Shown here piece by piece: positions 17,406 to 25,676 of a stretch of DNA of 64,000 nucleotides (the stretch's first letter is position 1; each line of letters starts with the position of its first letter). The notes below the pieces were generated by a model, which had not been told where the DNA came from, did no database searches, and was given only the letters and a program-made list of their open reading frames with translations. Made by a program: the position numbers and the translations under genes. The stretch covers positions 248,001 to 312,000 of the forward strand of contig NZ_QCXS01000004.1 of NCBI RefSeq assembly GCF_003260015.1. The letters are read 5' to 3'. Source of the stretch: Nakamurella deserti. GTDB lineage: Bacteria; Actinomycetota; Actinomycetes; Mycobacteriales; Nakamurellaceae.

Positions 17406-18245
17406 TCAGGAGACGTGCACGGACGGACGGGGGAAGTGCAGAGCTGCAGGTAACGCCCGGGCCGGACCGAAGGCCCCGAACCGTTCACAGACCGCCGCGG
17501 ACGCCCTGGCGGCGTCGGCGAGGAATTCATCCGCCGGGCGCTCCCGGATGAGCCCGGCGAGTACCACACCGATGAACGCATCGCCCGCACCGAGGGTGTC
17601 CTCGACCCGGGACGCGACCGCCGGCTGCCGCAGCACGGTCCGGCCGTCGGAGAAGACCGCACCCGAGGAGCCTCTGGTGGCCAGGGCGGTCGAGGCGCCG
17701 CGGTCGCAGGCCCAGGCCAGCAGATCCAGCGCCTCCGACTCGGACAGGTGCGACGCCGAGAAGAACGCGTGGGTGACCGACCCGATCAGGTCCTGGCAGT
17801 ACGCGTCGGCGGTGTGGACGTCGAAATCGAACGAGACAGGCACTCGCGCAGCCAGTTCCGGCACCTGCGACGTCAACTGCGCGGCGGTGCTGGAGTGGGC
17901 GATCCGGTGCGTCGCGATGAAGCGGAGATCCTCCTCGGACAAGGTGATCTCGGCGACGCCACGGTCGAAGGGGCCGAAGTGCCGGTCCCCGTCGACGTGG
18001 AAGACCGTGGCGTAGCCGGTCTCGCCCGGCAGCGTGCGGAGGCGGGAGACGTCGACGGACTCGGCGGTCAGCTCGTCACGGAGCAGGGTGCCCCGTTCGT
18101 CGGTGCCGACCGCCCCGACGTAGGACGTCGGGGCGCCGGCCCGCGCGCTGTGCACCGCCACGTTGACGCAGTTGCCCCCCGGGAACATCACGCCCTGCTC
18201 CGGGTAGCAGTCGGTGATGTTGTCGCCGACGGCGACGAGGTGCAT
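17406..18245 (-). CDS. frlD: Fructoselysine 6-kinase-like PfkB kinase
   Basis: A 279-residue ribokinase/PfkB-family sugar kinase resembling FrlD. It phosphorylates the sugar part of an Amadori product on O-6 before deglycation. The N-terminal GDNITDCYPEQ with the PGGNCVNVAV glycine motif and the C-terminal anion-hole/catalytic motif DTLGAGDAF are visible. The ATG at 18245 shares one base with the frlB stop (TGATG), so the two are coupled; a longer upstream start inside frlB is rejected. Pairing with frlB is the main basis for the substrate assignment. Another fructosamine is possible. Confidence 0.85.
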   Translation of the reverse strand: MHLVAVGDNITDCYPEQGVMFPGGNCVNVAVHSARAGAPTSYVGAVGTDERGTLLRDELTAESVDVSRLRTLPGETGYATVFHVDGDRHFGPFDRGVAEITLSEEDLRFIATHRIAHSSTAAQLTSQVPELAARVPVSFDFDVHTADAYCQDLIGSVTHAFFSASHLSESEALDLLAWACDRGASTALATRGSSGAVFSDGRTVLRQPAVASRVEDTLGAGDAFIGVVLAGLIRERPADEFLADAARASAAVCERFGAFGPARALPAALHFPRPSVHVS

Positions 18246-19276
18246 CAGTAGGCCACTTTCCACATGTAGCGACGGTCGGTCAGCGGGCGTCCCGAGAAGG
18301 ACTCGAACTGCTGCGCCAGCCGGGCGATCAGGCAGCTGGACAGGATGAAGCCACCGATCAGCGGCCGCATGGCGGCGTCCACGCCCGGCAGGGACAGCGT
18401 GGAGGTGTCCAGGACGTAGTTGCGACGGTTGTAGGTCTCCAGGAAGCGCAGCACGCGCTCACCCATCGGACGGGTCGCGTCCTCACCCATGAACACGATG
18501 ACCGGGACGTTGCCGTCGACGACCTCGAAGGCGCCGTGCAGGAATTCCCCCGACCCGGTGGCGACGGCGTGCTTGTTCTGCATCTCCTGGAGGTAGCAGG
18601 CGGCGAAGGTCTGCGCGGCCCCTTCGAGCGGACCCGAACCCAGGACGTAGACGCACTTCTCGGTGGTGCACTCGGATGCGATGGACCGCAGCAGCGCGTC
18701 GGTCTCCCACACGGAGGCCTCGAACGCCGCCGAACTCGAGCGGAATGCGGCGACCACCGCGTCGTAGTCGTCGGCCACGCCCTGCTCGCGCAGCAGCGCG
18801 AAGGCGATGAGGCCGAGCAGGATCTGCTTGGATTCGACACCCTTGTGCAGCACGATGTGCTCCGCCTGCTGGGCGACCAGGCTCTCCGGGTCCTGCGTGA
18901 CGAGGAGGACGGGTGCGCCGGCGGCTCGGGCGAAGGTGACCGCTCGGGCCGTCTCCGGAGTGCCGCCGTTGCTGCTGCTGGCGATGACGACGCTGTCCGG
19001 GCCGAGGTCGGCCGGGTTGCGCAGCATCATCTCGTCGGCGTTGATGGCGACCGCGGGGATCGGCGAGCGCTCCAGGATGAAGCGCATCGGGCCGAAGGTG
19101 AACAGCGACCCACCGCATCCGAGCAGGTAGATGATCCGGGTGGACGGGGTGATCGAGGCGGCGACGAACTCGCTGACCTGGGTCTCGATCTCAACCGTTG
19201 CGGCACGGTCGATGTCGGCGCGGAAGGTCGGCGAGAGATCACCGATGGGGCGGACGGCCTCGAGTTGCTGCGTCAT
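18245..19276 (-). CDS. frlB: Fructoselysine-6-phosphate deglycase-like SIS protein
   Basis: A 343-residue double-SIS sugar isomerase-type enzyme of the FrlB group. FrlB splits fructoselysine 6-phosphate to lysine and glucose 6-phosphate. Visible motifs are LLGCGGSLFTFGP, the phosphate-binding SSSNGGTPET and the catalytic-loop GSGEFLHGAFEVV. It is the first gene of a seven-gene operon and is preceded by an AGGAG box, a palindromic operator and a plausible sigma-70-like promoter. Which glycated amine (epsilon-fructoselysine, alpha-fructosyl amino acid or glucoselysine) is used cannot be told from sequence. Confidence 0.87.
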   Translation of the reverse strand: MTQQLEAVRPIGDLSPTFRADIDRAATVEIETQVSEFVAASITPSTRIIYLLGCGGSLFTFGPMRFILERSPIPAVAINADEMMLRNPADLGPDSVVIASSSNGGTPETARAVTFARAAGAPVLLVTQDPESLVAQQAEHIVLHKGVESKQILLGLIAFALLREQGVADDYDAVVAAFRSSSAAFEASVWETDALLRSIASECTTEKCVYVLGSGPLEGAAQTFAACYLQEMQNKHAVATGSGEFLHGAFEVVDGNVPVIVFMGEDATRPMGERVLRFLETYNRRNYVLDTSTLSLPGVDAAMRPLIGGFILSSCLIARLAQQFESFSGRPLTDRRYMWKVAY

Positions 19277-19292
19277 GAGTTGCTCCTGTTTC

Positions 19293-19306
19293 TGAGATCG
19301 ATCTCA
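19293..19306. promoter_or_regulatory. LacI-type operator before frlB
   Basis: TGAGATCGATCTCA is a perfect 14-bp palindrome with the central CG typical of LacI-family operators. It lies 17 bp upstream of the frlB start and just downstream of the predicted -10 box, where a bound repressor would block transcription. A 13-of-14 match occurs at 25513-25526. Confidence 0.7.
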
Positions 19307-19318
19307 TACGTGAGGTAG

Positions 19319-19347
19319 ATAGTGGGTGGACGGGTGGGATAAGTCAA
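19319..19347 (-). promoter_or_regulatory. Predicted frl operon promoter
   Basis: On the minus strand TTGACT (19347-19342) and CACTAT (19324-19319) are separated by 17 bp. Transcription would begin near 19312, placing the LacI-type operator within the first 20 transcribed bases. Prediction by eye only. Confidence 0.4.
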
Positions 19348-19390
19348 GGAGATCTTGGGTGGGACACGGTGCCCGCAGGCGCCGTCGCGG

Positions 19391-20545
19391 TCAGTGTCCT
19401 GCGGTGACCGGCAGTCGACCACGGCTGGCCATCGCGGCCCGGACCCGCTCGGCCGCCACCTGGCGGCCGGCCTCGTGCGGGGTGAGACCACGACGGACGG
19501 CATCGCCGAGCACCGTGACGGTGTTCGCCCGGAGCCGGGTCGAGATGGAGCCCAGGATGGCCCCGGTGTCCGGCCGGAATCCGGAGTACCGGGCGTCCAT
19601 GGCGTAGGCGGCGGCCACCACTCCTCCCGCGTTCGCGAGAAAGTCGGGCACAACTACGATCTCACGTCCTGCGAGCACGGCCTGGGCCTTCGGCGTGGTG
19701 GGCAGGTTGGCCCCCTCGACGACCAGTCGCGCCCGCACGCGGGCGGCCACGTCGACGTCGATGACGTCCTGCATGGCCGCCGGCACCAGCACCTCGCAGT
19801 CGACGGTCAACTCGGTACCCACGGGGTGGACGGGTCGTCCGAGGTGATGGACGAAGTCGTCACCGAATTCCGCCCGCGCCGCCAGCAAGGCATCCACCTC
19901 GAACCCGGCGGGATCGACGAGGGCACCACACGAGGTCGACACCGCCACGATGACGGCGTCGAGTTCTGAGAACCGGGATGCCGCAGCACCACCCACCGCG
20001 CCGAAACCCTGGATGGAGACGCGGGAGCCGGCCAGCGGGAACCCCAGCACGCCCGCCGCGGCGTCGGTGGCTTCGGCGATGCCGAACCCGGTCACGCCCA
20101 GCTGGTCGTAGGCCACTCCGCCCAGGTGCGCCGGCGTTCCGACGGCGGCACCGCGGTCCCCCAGCTCGTCCTGGATGATCGCCGCGTCGTCCTCGGTGAG
20201 TCCCATGTCGAGGCCCATCACGTATTCGCGTGGCACCTCGTTGGACAGGGCCCGGGCGAAGGCCCGGAGGACCGCCTCCTTGTCGGGAGCACGGGGGTCG
20301 GCGACGATGCCGGCCTTGGCGCCGCCGAAGAACAGGTCGACCCCGGCCCACTTCCAGGTCATCACCCGGGCCAGCCGCGCCACCTCCGCGACGGTCACCG
20401 TGGGCGCCATCCGCGTCCCGCCCTTGCCGACGCCGCGGGCGGTGTTGTCGATGACGAGCACGCCGCGCATGCCGGTCCGGCGGTGCGACACGACGACGAT
20501 CTTCTCGGGACCCCAGTCGTCGACGAGTTCCAGTGCATCGGTCAT
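19391..20545 (-). CDS. Glu/Leu/Phe/Val dehydrogenase-family amino-acid dehydrogenase
   Basis: A 384-residue NAD(P)-dependent oxidative deaminase. The catalytic-lysine segment FGGAKAGIVADP, DMGLTEDDAA and the dinucleotide motif IQGFGAVGGAAASR are visible; the length is between leucine dehydrogenase (about 365) and glutamate dehydrogenase (about 420). The ATG at 20545 overlaps the upstream FAD/FeS oxidase stop by 4 bp, with AGAGGAA as ribosome-binding site. Sitting in a lysine lower-pathway region, it could deaminate 2-aminoadipate to 2-oxoadipate, replacing the aminotransferase used in Pseudomonas. The substrate is inferred from context and not from residues. Confidence 0.85.
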   Translation of the reverse strand: MTDALELVDDWGPEKIVVVSHRRTGMRGVLVIDNTARGVGKGGTRMAPTVTVAEVARLARVMTWKWAGVDLFFGGAKAGIVADPRAPDKEAVLRAFARALSNEVPREYVMGLDMGLTEDDAAIIQDELGDRGAAVGTPAHLGGVAYDQLGVTGFGIAEATDAAAGVLGFPLAGSRVSIQGFGAVGGAAASRFSELDAVIVAVSTSCGALVDPAGFEVDALLAARAEFGDDFVHHLGRPVHPVGTELTVDCEVLVPAAMQDVIDVDVAARVRARLVVEGANLPTTPKAQAVLAGREIVVVPDFLANAGGVVAAAYAMDARYSGFRPDTGAILGSISTRLRANTVTVLGDAVRRGLTPHEAGRQVAAERVRAAMASRGRLPVTAGH

Positions 20546-23499
20546 GGTGGTTCCTCTGCTCGTGCGGCTCGCGAGGAGCCGGGTCCGGTCGATCCGGCCG
20601 GCGGCCGGGGCAGCGCCGCGGCGAGCAATTCGGCCACGTGCACTGCGGTGCGGGAGGTCTGCTGGTCGATCTGGGTGCGGCAGCTGAATCCATCGGCCAG
20701 TACGGCGGTCCCGGGGTCGGCGGCACGGACCGCCGGTAGCAGGACCTGCTCGCCGGCGGCGACCGAGACGTCGTAGTGGCCACGCTCGAACCCGAAGTTC
20801 CCGGCCAGTCCACAGCAGCCGGAGGGCAGCACCGTGTTGTCGACCCCCGCCGCGCCCAACAGGGCGGTGTCGGCGGTGAAGCCGGAGGTGGCGTGCTGGT
20901 GACAGTGCGTCTGACTGAGCGAACGTTGCGGGACGGCCGGGGGCGTGTAGCCCGGTGAGTGCGACACCAGCAGCTCGGCCAGGGTCAGCGTCGCCGCGGC
21001 CACCGAACGCGCCGACGGCCCCAGTTCGCTGTCGTCGTGCAGCAGCTCCGCGACGTCGGTGCGCAGGGCCGCGGTGCAGCTGGGTTCGAGTCCGACGACC
21101 GGGAGGCCCGCAGCCACCGCCGGTGCCAGCGACCGGACGGCCCGACCGGCGATCCGGCGGGCGACGCCGAGCTGCCCGGTGGTGAGCCAGGTGAGGCCAC
21201 AGCACTGGGTACCGGGCGGGACCCGGACCCGGTAGCCGGCGTCCTCCAGAACGGCGACACCGGCCTGCAGGACCTGGGGCGAGAAGTGGTTGTTGAAGGA
21301 GTCCACCCAGAGCATCACCGGCCCGCGTTCACCCGACCCGGCCGGGCTCCGGTGACGGAACCAGTCGAGGAAGGTGCCGTCGGCGAATCGCGGGATCTCC
21401 CGTTGCGCCGCGATCCCGGCCATCCGCTTGATCGCCGGGGCCAGCACCGACCGGGTGGCCCGGTTGACCAACCGGGGGGCACGGGCGGCCACCCGGGACG
21501 CCAGCGGCAGCCAGCCCATCGAGTAGTGCGACGCCGGTCGGAGCCGGTGCCGGTAGTGGTGGTGGAGGAATTCCGACTTGTAGGTGGCGACGTCGACGCC
21601 GACCGGGCAGTCCACGCTGCAGCCCTTGCAGGACAGGCACAGGTCCAGGGCATCGCGGACCTCGGTGGATCGCCAGCCGTCGGTGATGACCTCGCCCTGG
21701 GTCATCTCGTAGAGCATCCGGGCGCGGCCGCGCGTGGAGTGCTGCTCGTCGAGCGTCACCTGGTAGCTCGGGCACATCACGCCCGCTCCCGGCGTGGTCA
21801 CCCGGCACTTGCCGACGCCGACGCACCGACGGGACGCCTTCGCGAGGTCTCCGCCGTCTGCGGTCAGCGGTAGCAGGGTCTTCAGGGCGGGCGGCTTCCG
21901 GTCCGGGCTGATGCGCAGATCGGCGTCCACCGGCCGGGGCTGAGTGATGATGCCGGGGTTGAGGGCCTCGTCCGGATCCCAGATGGTCTTGAACCGGCGG
22001 AACAGCGCCAGCATGCCGGGGGTGTACATCAGGGGCAGCAGCTCCGAGCGGGCCTGACCGTCACCGTGCTCGCCGGAGAGCGACCCCCCGTGCGCCGCCA
22101 CCAGCTGCGCAGCCTCGGTGACGAAGGCGCGGAACGCCGCGGTGCCGGCGGCGGTCTCGAAGTCGAAGTCGATGCGGACGTGCAGGCAGCCTTCGCCGAA
22201 GTGGCCGTACACAGCTCCCTCGAGTCCGGAACGTGCCATCAACGCGCTGAACTCGCGGAGGTAGGCCCCGAGCCGGGCCGGCGGCACCGCGGCGTCCTCC
22301 CAACCGGGCCACGCCTCGGATCCGTCGGGCAAACGCGTCGCCAGACCTGCCCCGTCCTCCCGGATCTGCCACATCGACCGTGCCCGGTCCGCGTCGGCGA
22401 CGAGCTCCACGCCGGTGCAGCCGTCGGTGGCCAGGGCGGTCGCGGTCAGCGCCGCACCGAGCGCCGGCAGTGTCGCCGCCGTGCCGCCCAGCTCGGCGAA
22501 CAACCACGCGCTACCCGCCGGCAGGGTGTCGATGACGGCCCGCGTGGACGCCCGGGTGACGATGTCGGTCAGCGACCGGTCCAGTCCCTCCAGCGCCAGC
22601 ATCCGGTGCTGCAGCAACGCTGGGACCGCGTCCGCCGCGGCGACGGCGTCGCGGTACCCCAGCACGACGACGACCCGCTCGGGCGGCGGAGTGACGACTC
22701 GCAGCGTCGCGGACAGGATCACCGCACAGGTGCCCTCGCTCCCGACCAACGCCTTGGCCAGATCGAAACGATGCTCGGGCAGCAGGTGCTCCAGGGCGTA
22801 GCCGGACACCTGCCGCGGGAACCGCCCCAGCTCGGTCCGCAGCGACGCCAGGTTCTCCCGCGCGAGCGCCGCCAGCGCCCCGATCAGCCGGCCCCGCTCG
22901 CCTCCCTCGCCCACCGCGACCTCGATCTCTGCGGTGGTCATCTGGCCGACGGTGAGCACGGTGCCGCGGTAGGTCAGCACCTCCAACTCGACGACCGTGT
23001 CCGCGGTCCGCCCCCACGCCAGTGAATGCGAGCCGCAGGCGTTGTTGCCCAACATCCCGCCGATCGTGCAGCGGCTGTGGGTGGACGGATCGGGTCCGTA
23101 GAGCAGGCCGTGCGGCGCCAGGGCGGCCTGCAGGGCGTCGAGCACGATGCCGGGTTCCACGGTGGCGGTGCCGGCGACGGGATCCACCGCCAGCACCCGG
23201 TGGAAATGCCGCGAGAGGTCGACGACCACGCCCGACCCCACCGCCTGACCCGAGGTGCTGGTACCGGCGCCCCGGAGGGTGAGGGGCAGGCCGAGCTCGC
23301 GACACACCCGGACGGTGGCGATGATCTCGTTCCGGTCGCGCGGGAAGACCACGGCCGCCGGCACCCGGCGGTAGTTCGAGGCGTCGGCGGCGAAGCGGGC
23401 GCGGTGGCCGGCGTCGTCGAACGCCTCGGCGCAGCCGGCGGCGTGCAGGGCCGCCACCACGTCGGCGGACGTGGCGACCGATCGGTCGAGGACGGTCAC
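20542..23499 (-). CDS. FAD/4Fe-4S D-2-hydroxyacid dehydrogenase, YdiJ-like
   Basis: A 985-residue fusion of a GlcD/DLD-type flavoprotein with an iron-sulfur module. An FAD-binding domain (about 40-215; RGAGTSTSGQA, GGMLGNNACGSHS) precedes the FAD-oxidase cap, which includes GHFGEGCLHVRI and GSLSGEHGDGQ. The iron-sulfur section has C559, C565 and C576 followed by the canonical CX2CX2CX3C at 621-631. Two cysteine-rich CCG domains (QCCGLTW and SGCCGLAGNFG) close the protein. This is the architecture of D-2-hydroxyglutarate dehydrogenase YdiJ, which yields 2-oxoglutarate. D-lactate or another 2-hydroxyacid is the alternative; the nearby hglS gene favours D-2-hydroxyglutarate. Confidence 0.88.
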   Translation of the reverse strand: MTVLDRSVATSADVVAALHAAGCAEAFDDAGHRARFAADASNYRRVPAAVVFPRDRNEIIATVRVCRELGLPLTLRGAGTSTSGQAVGSGVVVDLSRHFHRVLAVDPVAGTATVEPGIVLDALQAALAPHGLLYGPDPSTHSRCTIGGMLGNNACGSHSLAWGRTADTVVELEVLTYRGTVLTVGQMTTAEIEVAVGEGGERGRLIGALAALARENLASLRTELGRFPRQVSGYALEHLLPEHRFDLAKALVGSEGTCAVILSATLRVVTPPPERVVVVLGYRDAVAAADAVPALLQHRMLALEGLDRSLTDIVTRASTRAVIDTLPAGSAWLFAELGGTAATLPALGAALTATALATDGCTGVELVADADRARSMWQIREDGAGLATRLPDGSEAWPGWEDAAVPPARLGAYLREFSALMARSGLEGAVYGHFGEGCLHVRIDFDFETAAGTAAFRAFVTEAAQLVAAHGGSLSGEHGDGQARSELLPLMYTPGMLALFRRFKTIWDPDEALNPGIITQPRPVDADLRISPDRKPPALKTLLPLTADGGDLAKASRRCVGVGKCRVTTPGAGVMCPSYQVTLDEQHSTRGRARMLYEMTQGEVITDGWRSTEVRDALDLCLSCKGCSVDCPVGVDVATYKSEFLHHHYRHRLRPASHYSMGWLPLASRVAARAPRLVNRATRSVLAPAIKRMAGIAAQREIPRFADGTFLDWFRHRSPAGSGERGPVMLWVDSFNNHFSPQVLQAGVAVLEDAGYRVRVPPGTQCCGLTWLTTGQLGVARRIAGRAVRSLAPAVAAGLPVVGLEPSCTAALRTDVAELLHDDSELGPSARSVAAATLTLAELLVSHSPGYTPPAVPQRSLSQTHCHQHATSGFTADTALLGAAGVDNTVLPSGCCGLAGNFGFERGHYDVSVAAGEQVLLPAVRAADPGTAVLADGFSCRTQIDQQTSRTAVHVAELLAAALPRPPAGSTGPGSSRAARAEEPP

Positions 23500-23662
23500 G
23501 GTTCACCCTTCTGCGTTGTCGAGCGGAGCTGGTCCGATCACTCTGCCTCGCAGGGCATCTCGTGCACCAGCCCCAGCAGACCGAGACAATCGGCTCGCGA
23601 GCACCAGCAATGCTTATGCTGACCGGACCGGACCGGGGTCCGTCCGAGGAGGAGGGTTGCCG

Positions 23663-24595
23663 ATGTCCACGTCGCATCATCTGCAGACACTCGAGGCGGT
23701 CTGCCGGCACGCGTCGTTCGCGGTGGCCGCCCGGGAGCTGGGATACACGCCGTCGGCGGTGTCCCAACAGATGCTGGCACTCGAGCGGTCGACGCGACTG
23801 ACCCTGTTCGAGCGGCAGCCGCACGGGATCCGGCCCACGAGGGTGGCCCTGGACCTGGTCGACGCCGGCCGACGGGTGCTGTCGGCCCTGGACGACTTCG
23901 ACCGCCATGTCCGGGATCTCGCCGCCGGCACCACCGGACGGCTGCGGATGGGCAGCTTCCCCACCGCCAGCGTGCGGGTGGTCCCGCGGGCGCTCGCCGC
24001 CTTCGCCCGCCGTCACCCCCGTTCCGAGGTCCAGCTCACCGAGTGCGAACCCGACGACGCGGTGACGATGGTGATGGACGGCCGACTGGACGTCGCCCTC
24101 GTGTACTCGTACGGACTCGACCCGCGGACCTGGCCGGTCGGCACCGGACTCCACCCGCTGCTCACCGAGGAACTGCTGTTGCTGCAGCCGATCGCACGGG
24201 AGGGGGACGCGGTGTCCGGCGGCGGGAAGGTGTCGCTGGACGGCCTCGCGGGCGCGCGCTGGATCTCCAGCCACGACGGCTCCGCGGGCGCCCGGTCGTT
24301 CGAGCGGCTCTGCGCCACGGCGGGTTTCGCGCCCGAGGTGGTCTTCCGGACCAACAACTACGACGTCGTGCGGGAGCTGGTGGCGACCGGGTTCGGGATC
24401 GCGGTGATCCCGATGCTCGGACACCGGCCGGACCGCCGCATCGACGCGGTGGCGGTGCCCGGGCCGGCGTCGTTCCGCAGGGTGTCCGTGCTGCACCGGG
24501 ACGCGACGGATCATCCACTGCTGGCCGACGCGATCGGTGCGCTCACTCACTCCGCGGCCCGGCTCGCCCCCGGCACGGATGCCGCCCCGACGTGA
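23663..24595 (+). CDS. LysR-family regulator (divergent from the FAD/FeS gene)
   Basis: A 310-residue LysR-type regulator: an N-terminal winged helix-turn-helix (AARELGYTPSAVSQQMLALE, about residues 18-37) and a two-lobed effector domain. It starts at ATG 23663 behind a strong AGGAGGAGGG box. It is divergent from the D-2-hydroxyacid dehydrogenase operon with a 163-bp shared region, the classical arrangement for a LysR protein that controls its neighbour. Its last 49 bp overlap the 3' end of the convergent second LysR gene. Confidence 0.9.
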   Translation: MSTSHHLQTLEAVCRHASFAVAARELGYTPSAVSQQMLALERSTRLTLFERQPHGIRPTRVALDLVDAGRRVLSALDDFDRHVRDLAAGTTGRLRMGSFPTASVRVVPRALAAFARRHPRSEVQLTECEPDDAVTMVMDGRLDVALVYSYGLDPRTWPVGTGLHPLLTEELLLLQPIAREGDAVSGGGKVSLDGLAGARWISSHDGSAGARSFERLCATAGFAPEVVFRTNNYDVVRELVATGFGIAVIPMLGHRPDRRIDAVAVPGPASFRRVSVLHRDATDHPLLADAIGALTHSAARLAPGTDAAPT

Positions 24596-25500
24596 GCCAC
24601 CCCGTCGGGTCCCACTTCCAACCTCGCCAGGATCCCGGTGACCGCCGCCACCGACGGGCGGGCCGCCCCCTTCCTGGACACGAGCACGATCTGCCGCTCG
24701 ATCCGTTCTGCCAGCGGGACGACCTCCACATCCGACGTCCGTAGCCGCAACATCAGGCCGGTCACCGTGGTGATGCCGACGCCCGCCTCCACCAGTGCCA
24801 GCGACGCCGCCGTGTCGGTGACCTCGTGCTGGACGTCCGGTTCGACTCCCACCCGGCGGCAGGCCGCGCGCACCGCGGCGCCGTAGTGCGTCGACACGGC
24901 CGGTAGCACCCAGGGCAGCGCGGCGGTGTCGGACAGCCCCATCGCCTTCCCCGGCCGGCAGTGCCCGCGCGGGACAGCCAGCGAGAACCGCTCACTGACC
25001 AGGGGTGACAGCACCAGTGACCGGTCCCGCGGGATGGGTGCGTCGGGGTAGTCGAGCCCCAGAGCCAGGTCGACGGACCCCGCGGCGACCGCGTCGAAGA
25101 CCTCGTCGACCTCCATGTCGCGGCTGCGCACCGCGATCCGCGGATGGCACCGTCGCACCCGGGCGAGCACGGTCGGCAGGATCTCGGCTGCGGCCGTGGC
25201 GAACAGCCCGATCGCCACCCGGCCGCCGACGTCATCGCCCAGGCCCTCGATCTCGGCCATCGCACCCCGGTGGCCGTCGAGCAGGTCGCGGGCGGACCGG
25301 GCCAGGACCCACCCCGCGTCCGTCAGTTCGACCCGGCGTCCCACGCGACGCAGCAGCTGCCGTCCGGCACTGCGCTCGAGGGCCGACAGTTGCTGCGACA
25401 CCGCGCCGGGGGTGTAACCCAGCGCCCGGGCGACCTCGGTGACGGTGCCCCGCTCCGGGAGCTCCGCGAGCGCCCTGAGCTGAACGCTCGTCCATTCCAT
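24547..25500 (-). CDS. LysR-family regulator (divergent from the oxidase operon)
   Basis: A 317-residue LysR-type regulator with a helix-turn-helix near residues 20-39 (VTEVARALGYTPGAVSQQLS). The effector domain continues to an Ala/Ser-rich tail. It starts at ATG 25500 and is divergent from the DAO-family oxidase operon, with a LacI-type palindrome 12-26 bp upstream of its own start. In Pseudomonas putida a LysR gene likewise sits among amaA, amaB and hglS, which supports a role in lysine or pipecolate control. The effector is unknown. Confidence 0.9.
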   Translation of the reverse strand: MEWTSVQLRALAELPERGTVTEVARALGYTPGAVSQQLSALERSAGRQLLRRVGRRVELTDAGWVLARSARDLLDGHRGAMAEIEGLGDDVGGRVAIGLFATAAAEILPTVLARVRRCHPRIAVRSRDMEVDEVFDAVAAGSVDLALGLDYPDAPIPRDRSLVLSPLVSERFSLAVPRGHCRPGKAMGLSDTAALPWVLPAVSTHYGAAVRAACRRVGVEPDVQHEVTDTAASLALVEAGVGITTVTGLMLRLRTSDVEVVPLAERIERQIVLVSRKGAARPSVAAVTGILARLEVGPDGVAHVGAASVPGASRAAE

Positions 25501-25512
25501 TCAGACATCCTA

Positions 25513-25526
25513 AGAGATCGATCTCA
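25513..25526. promoter_or_regulatory. Second LacI-type operator
   Basis: AGAGATCGATCTCA matches 13 of 14 bases of the palindrome before frlB and keeps the perfect 12-bp core GAGATCGATCTC. It lies in the divergent region between the second lysR and the oxidase-hglS-amaB operon, so the same LacI protein could act on both operons. Confidence 0.6.
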
Positions 25527-25676
25527 GAATGTGTCGATGGACGCGGGTCCGACGCTGCCCGCACGATGGGTCGACCGGCCCCAGCGGCCCCTCCGCACCC
25601 GGCAACGCGCCCGTCGAACGGATCGCGCGCCGGCGGTCGGCCGGCGACACAATCTCGCAGTGAAAGGGTTTCGCGT

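Noticed and set aside
21075-21100. tRNA T-loop-like string ggttcgagtcc
   Set aside because: It is inside the FAD/FeS dehydrogenase coding region and no cloverleaf arms surround it.
20546-21205. Upstream extension of the amino-acid dehydrogenase
   Set aside because: The frame stays open but runs through the coupled FAD/FeS gene; ATG 20545 has a ribosome-binding site and begins the conserved domain.
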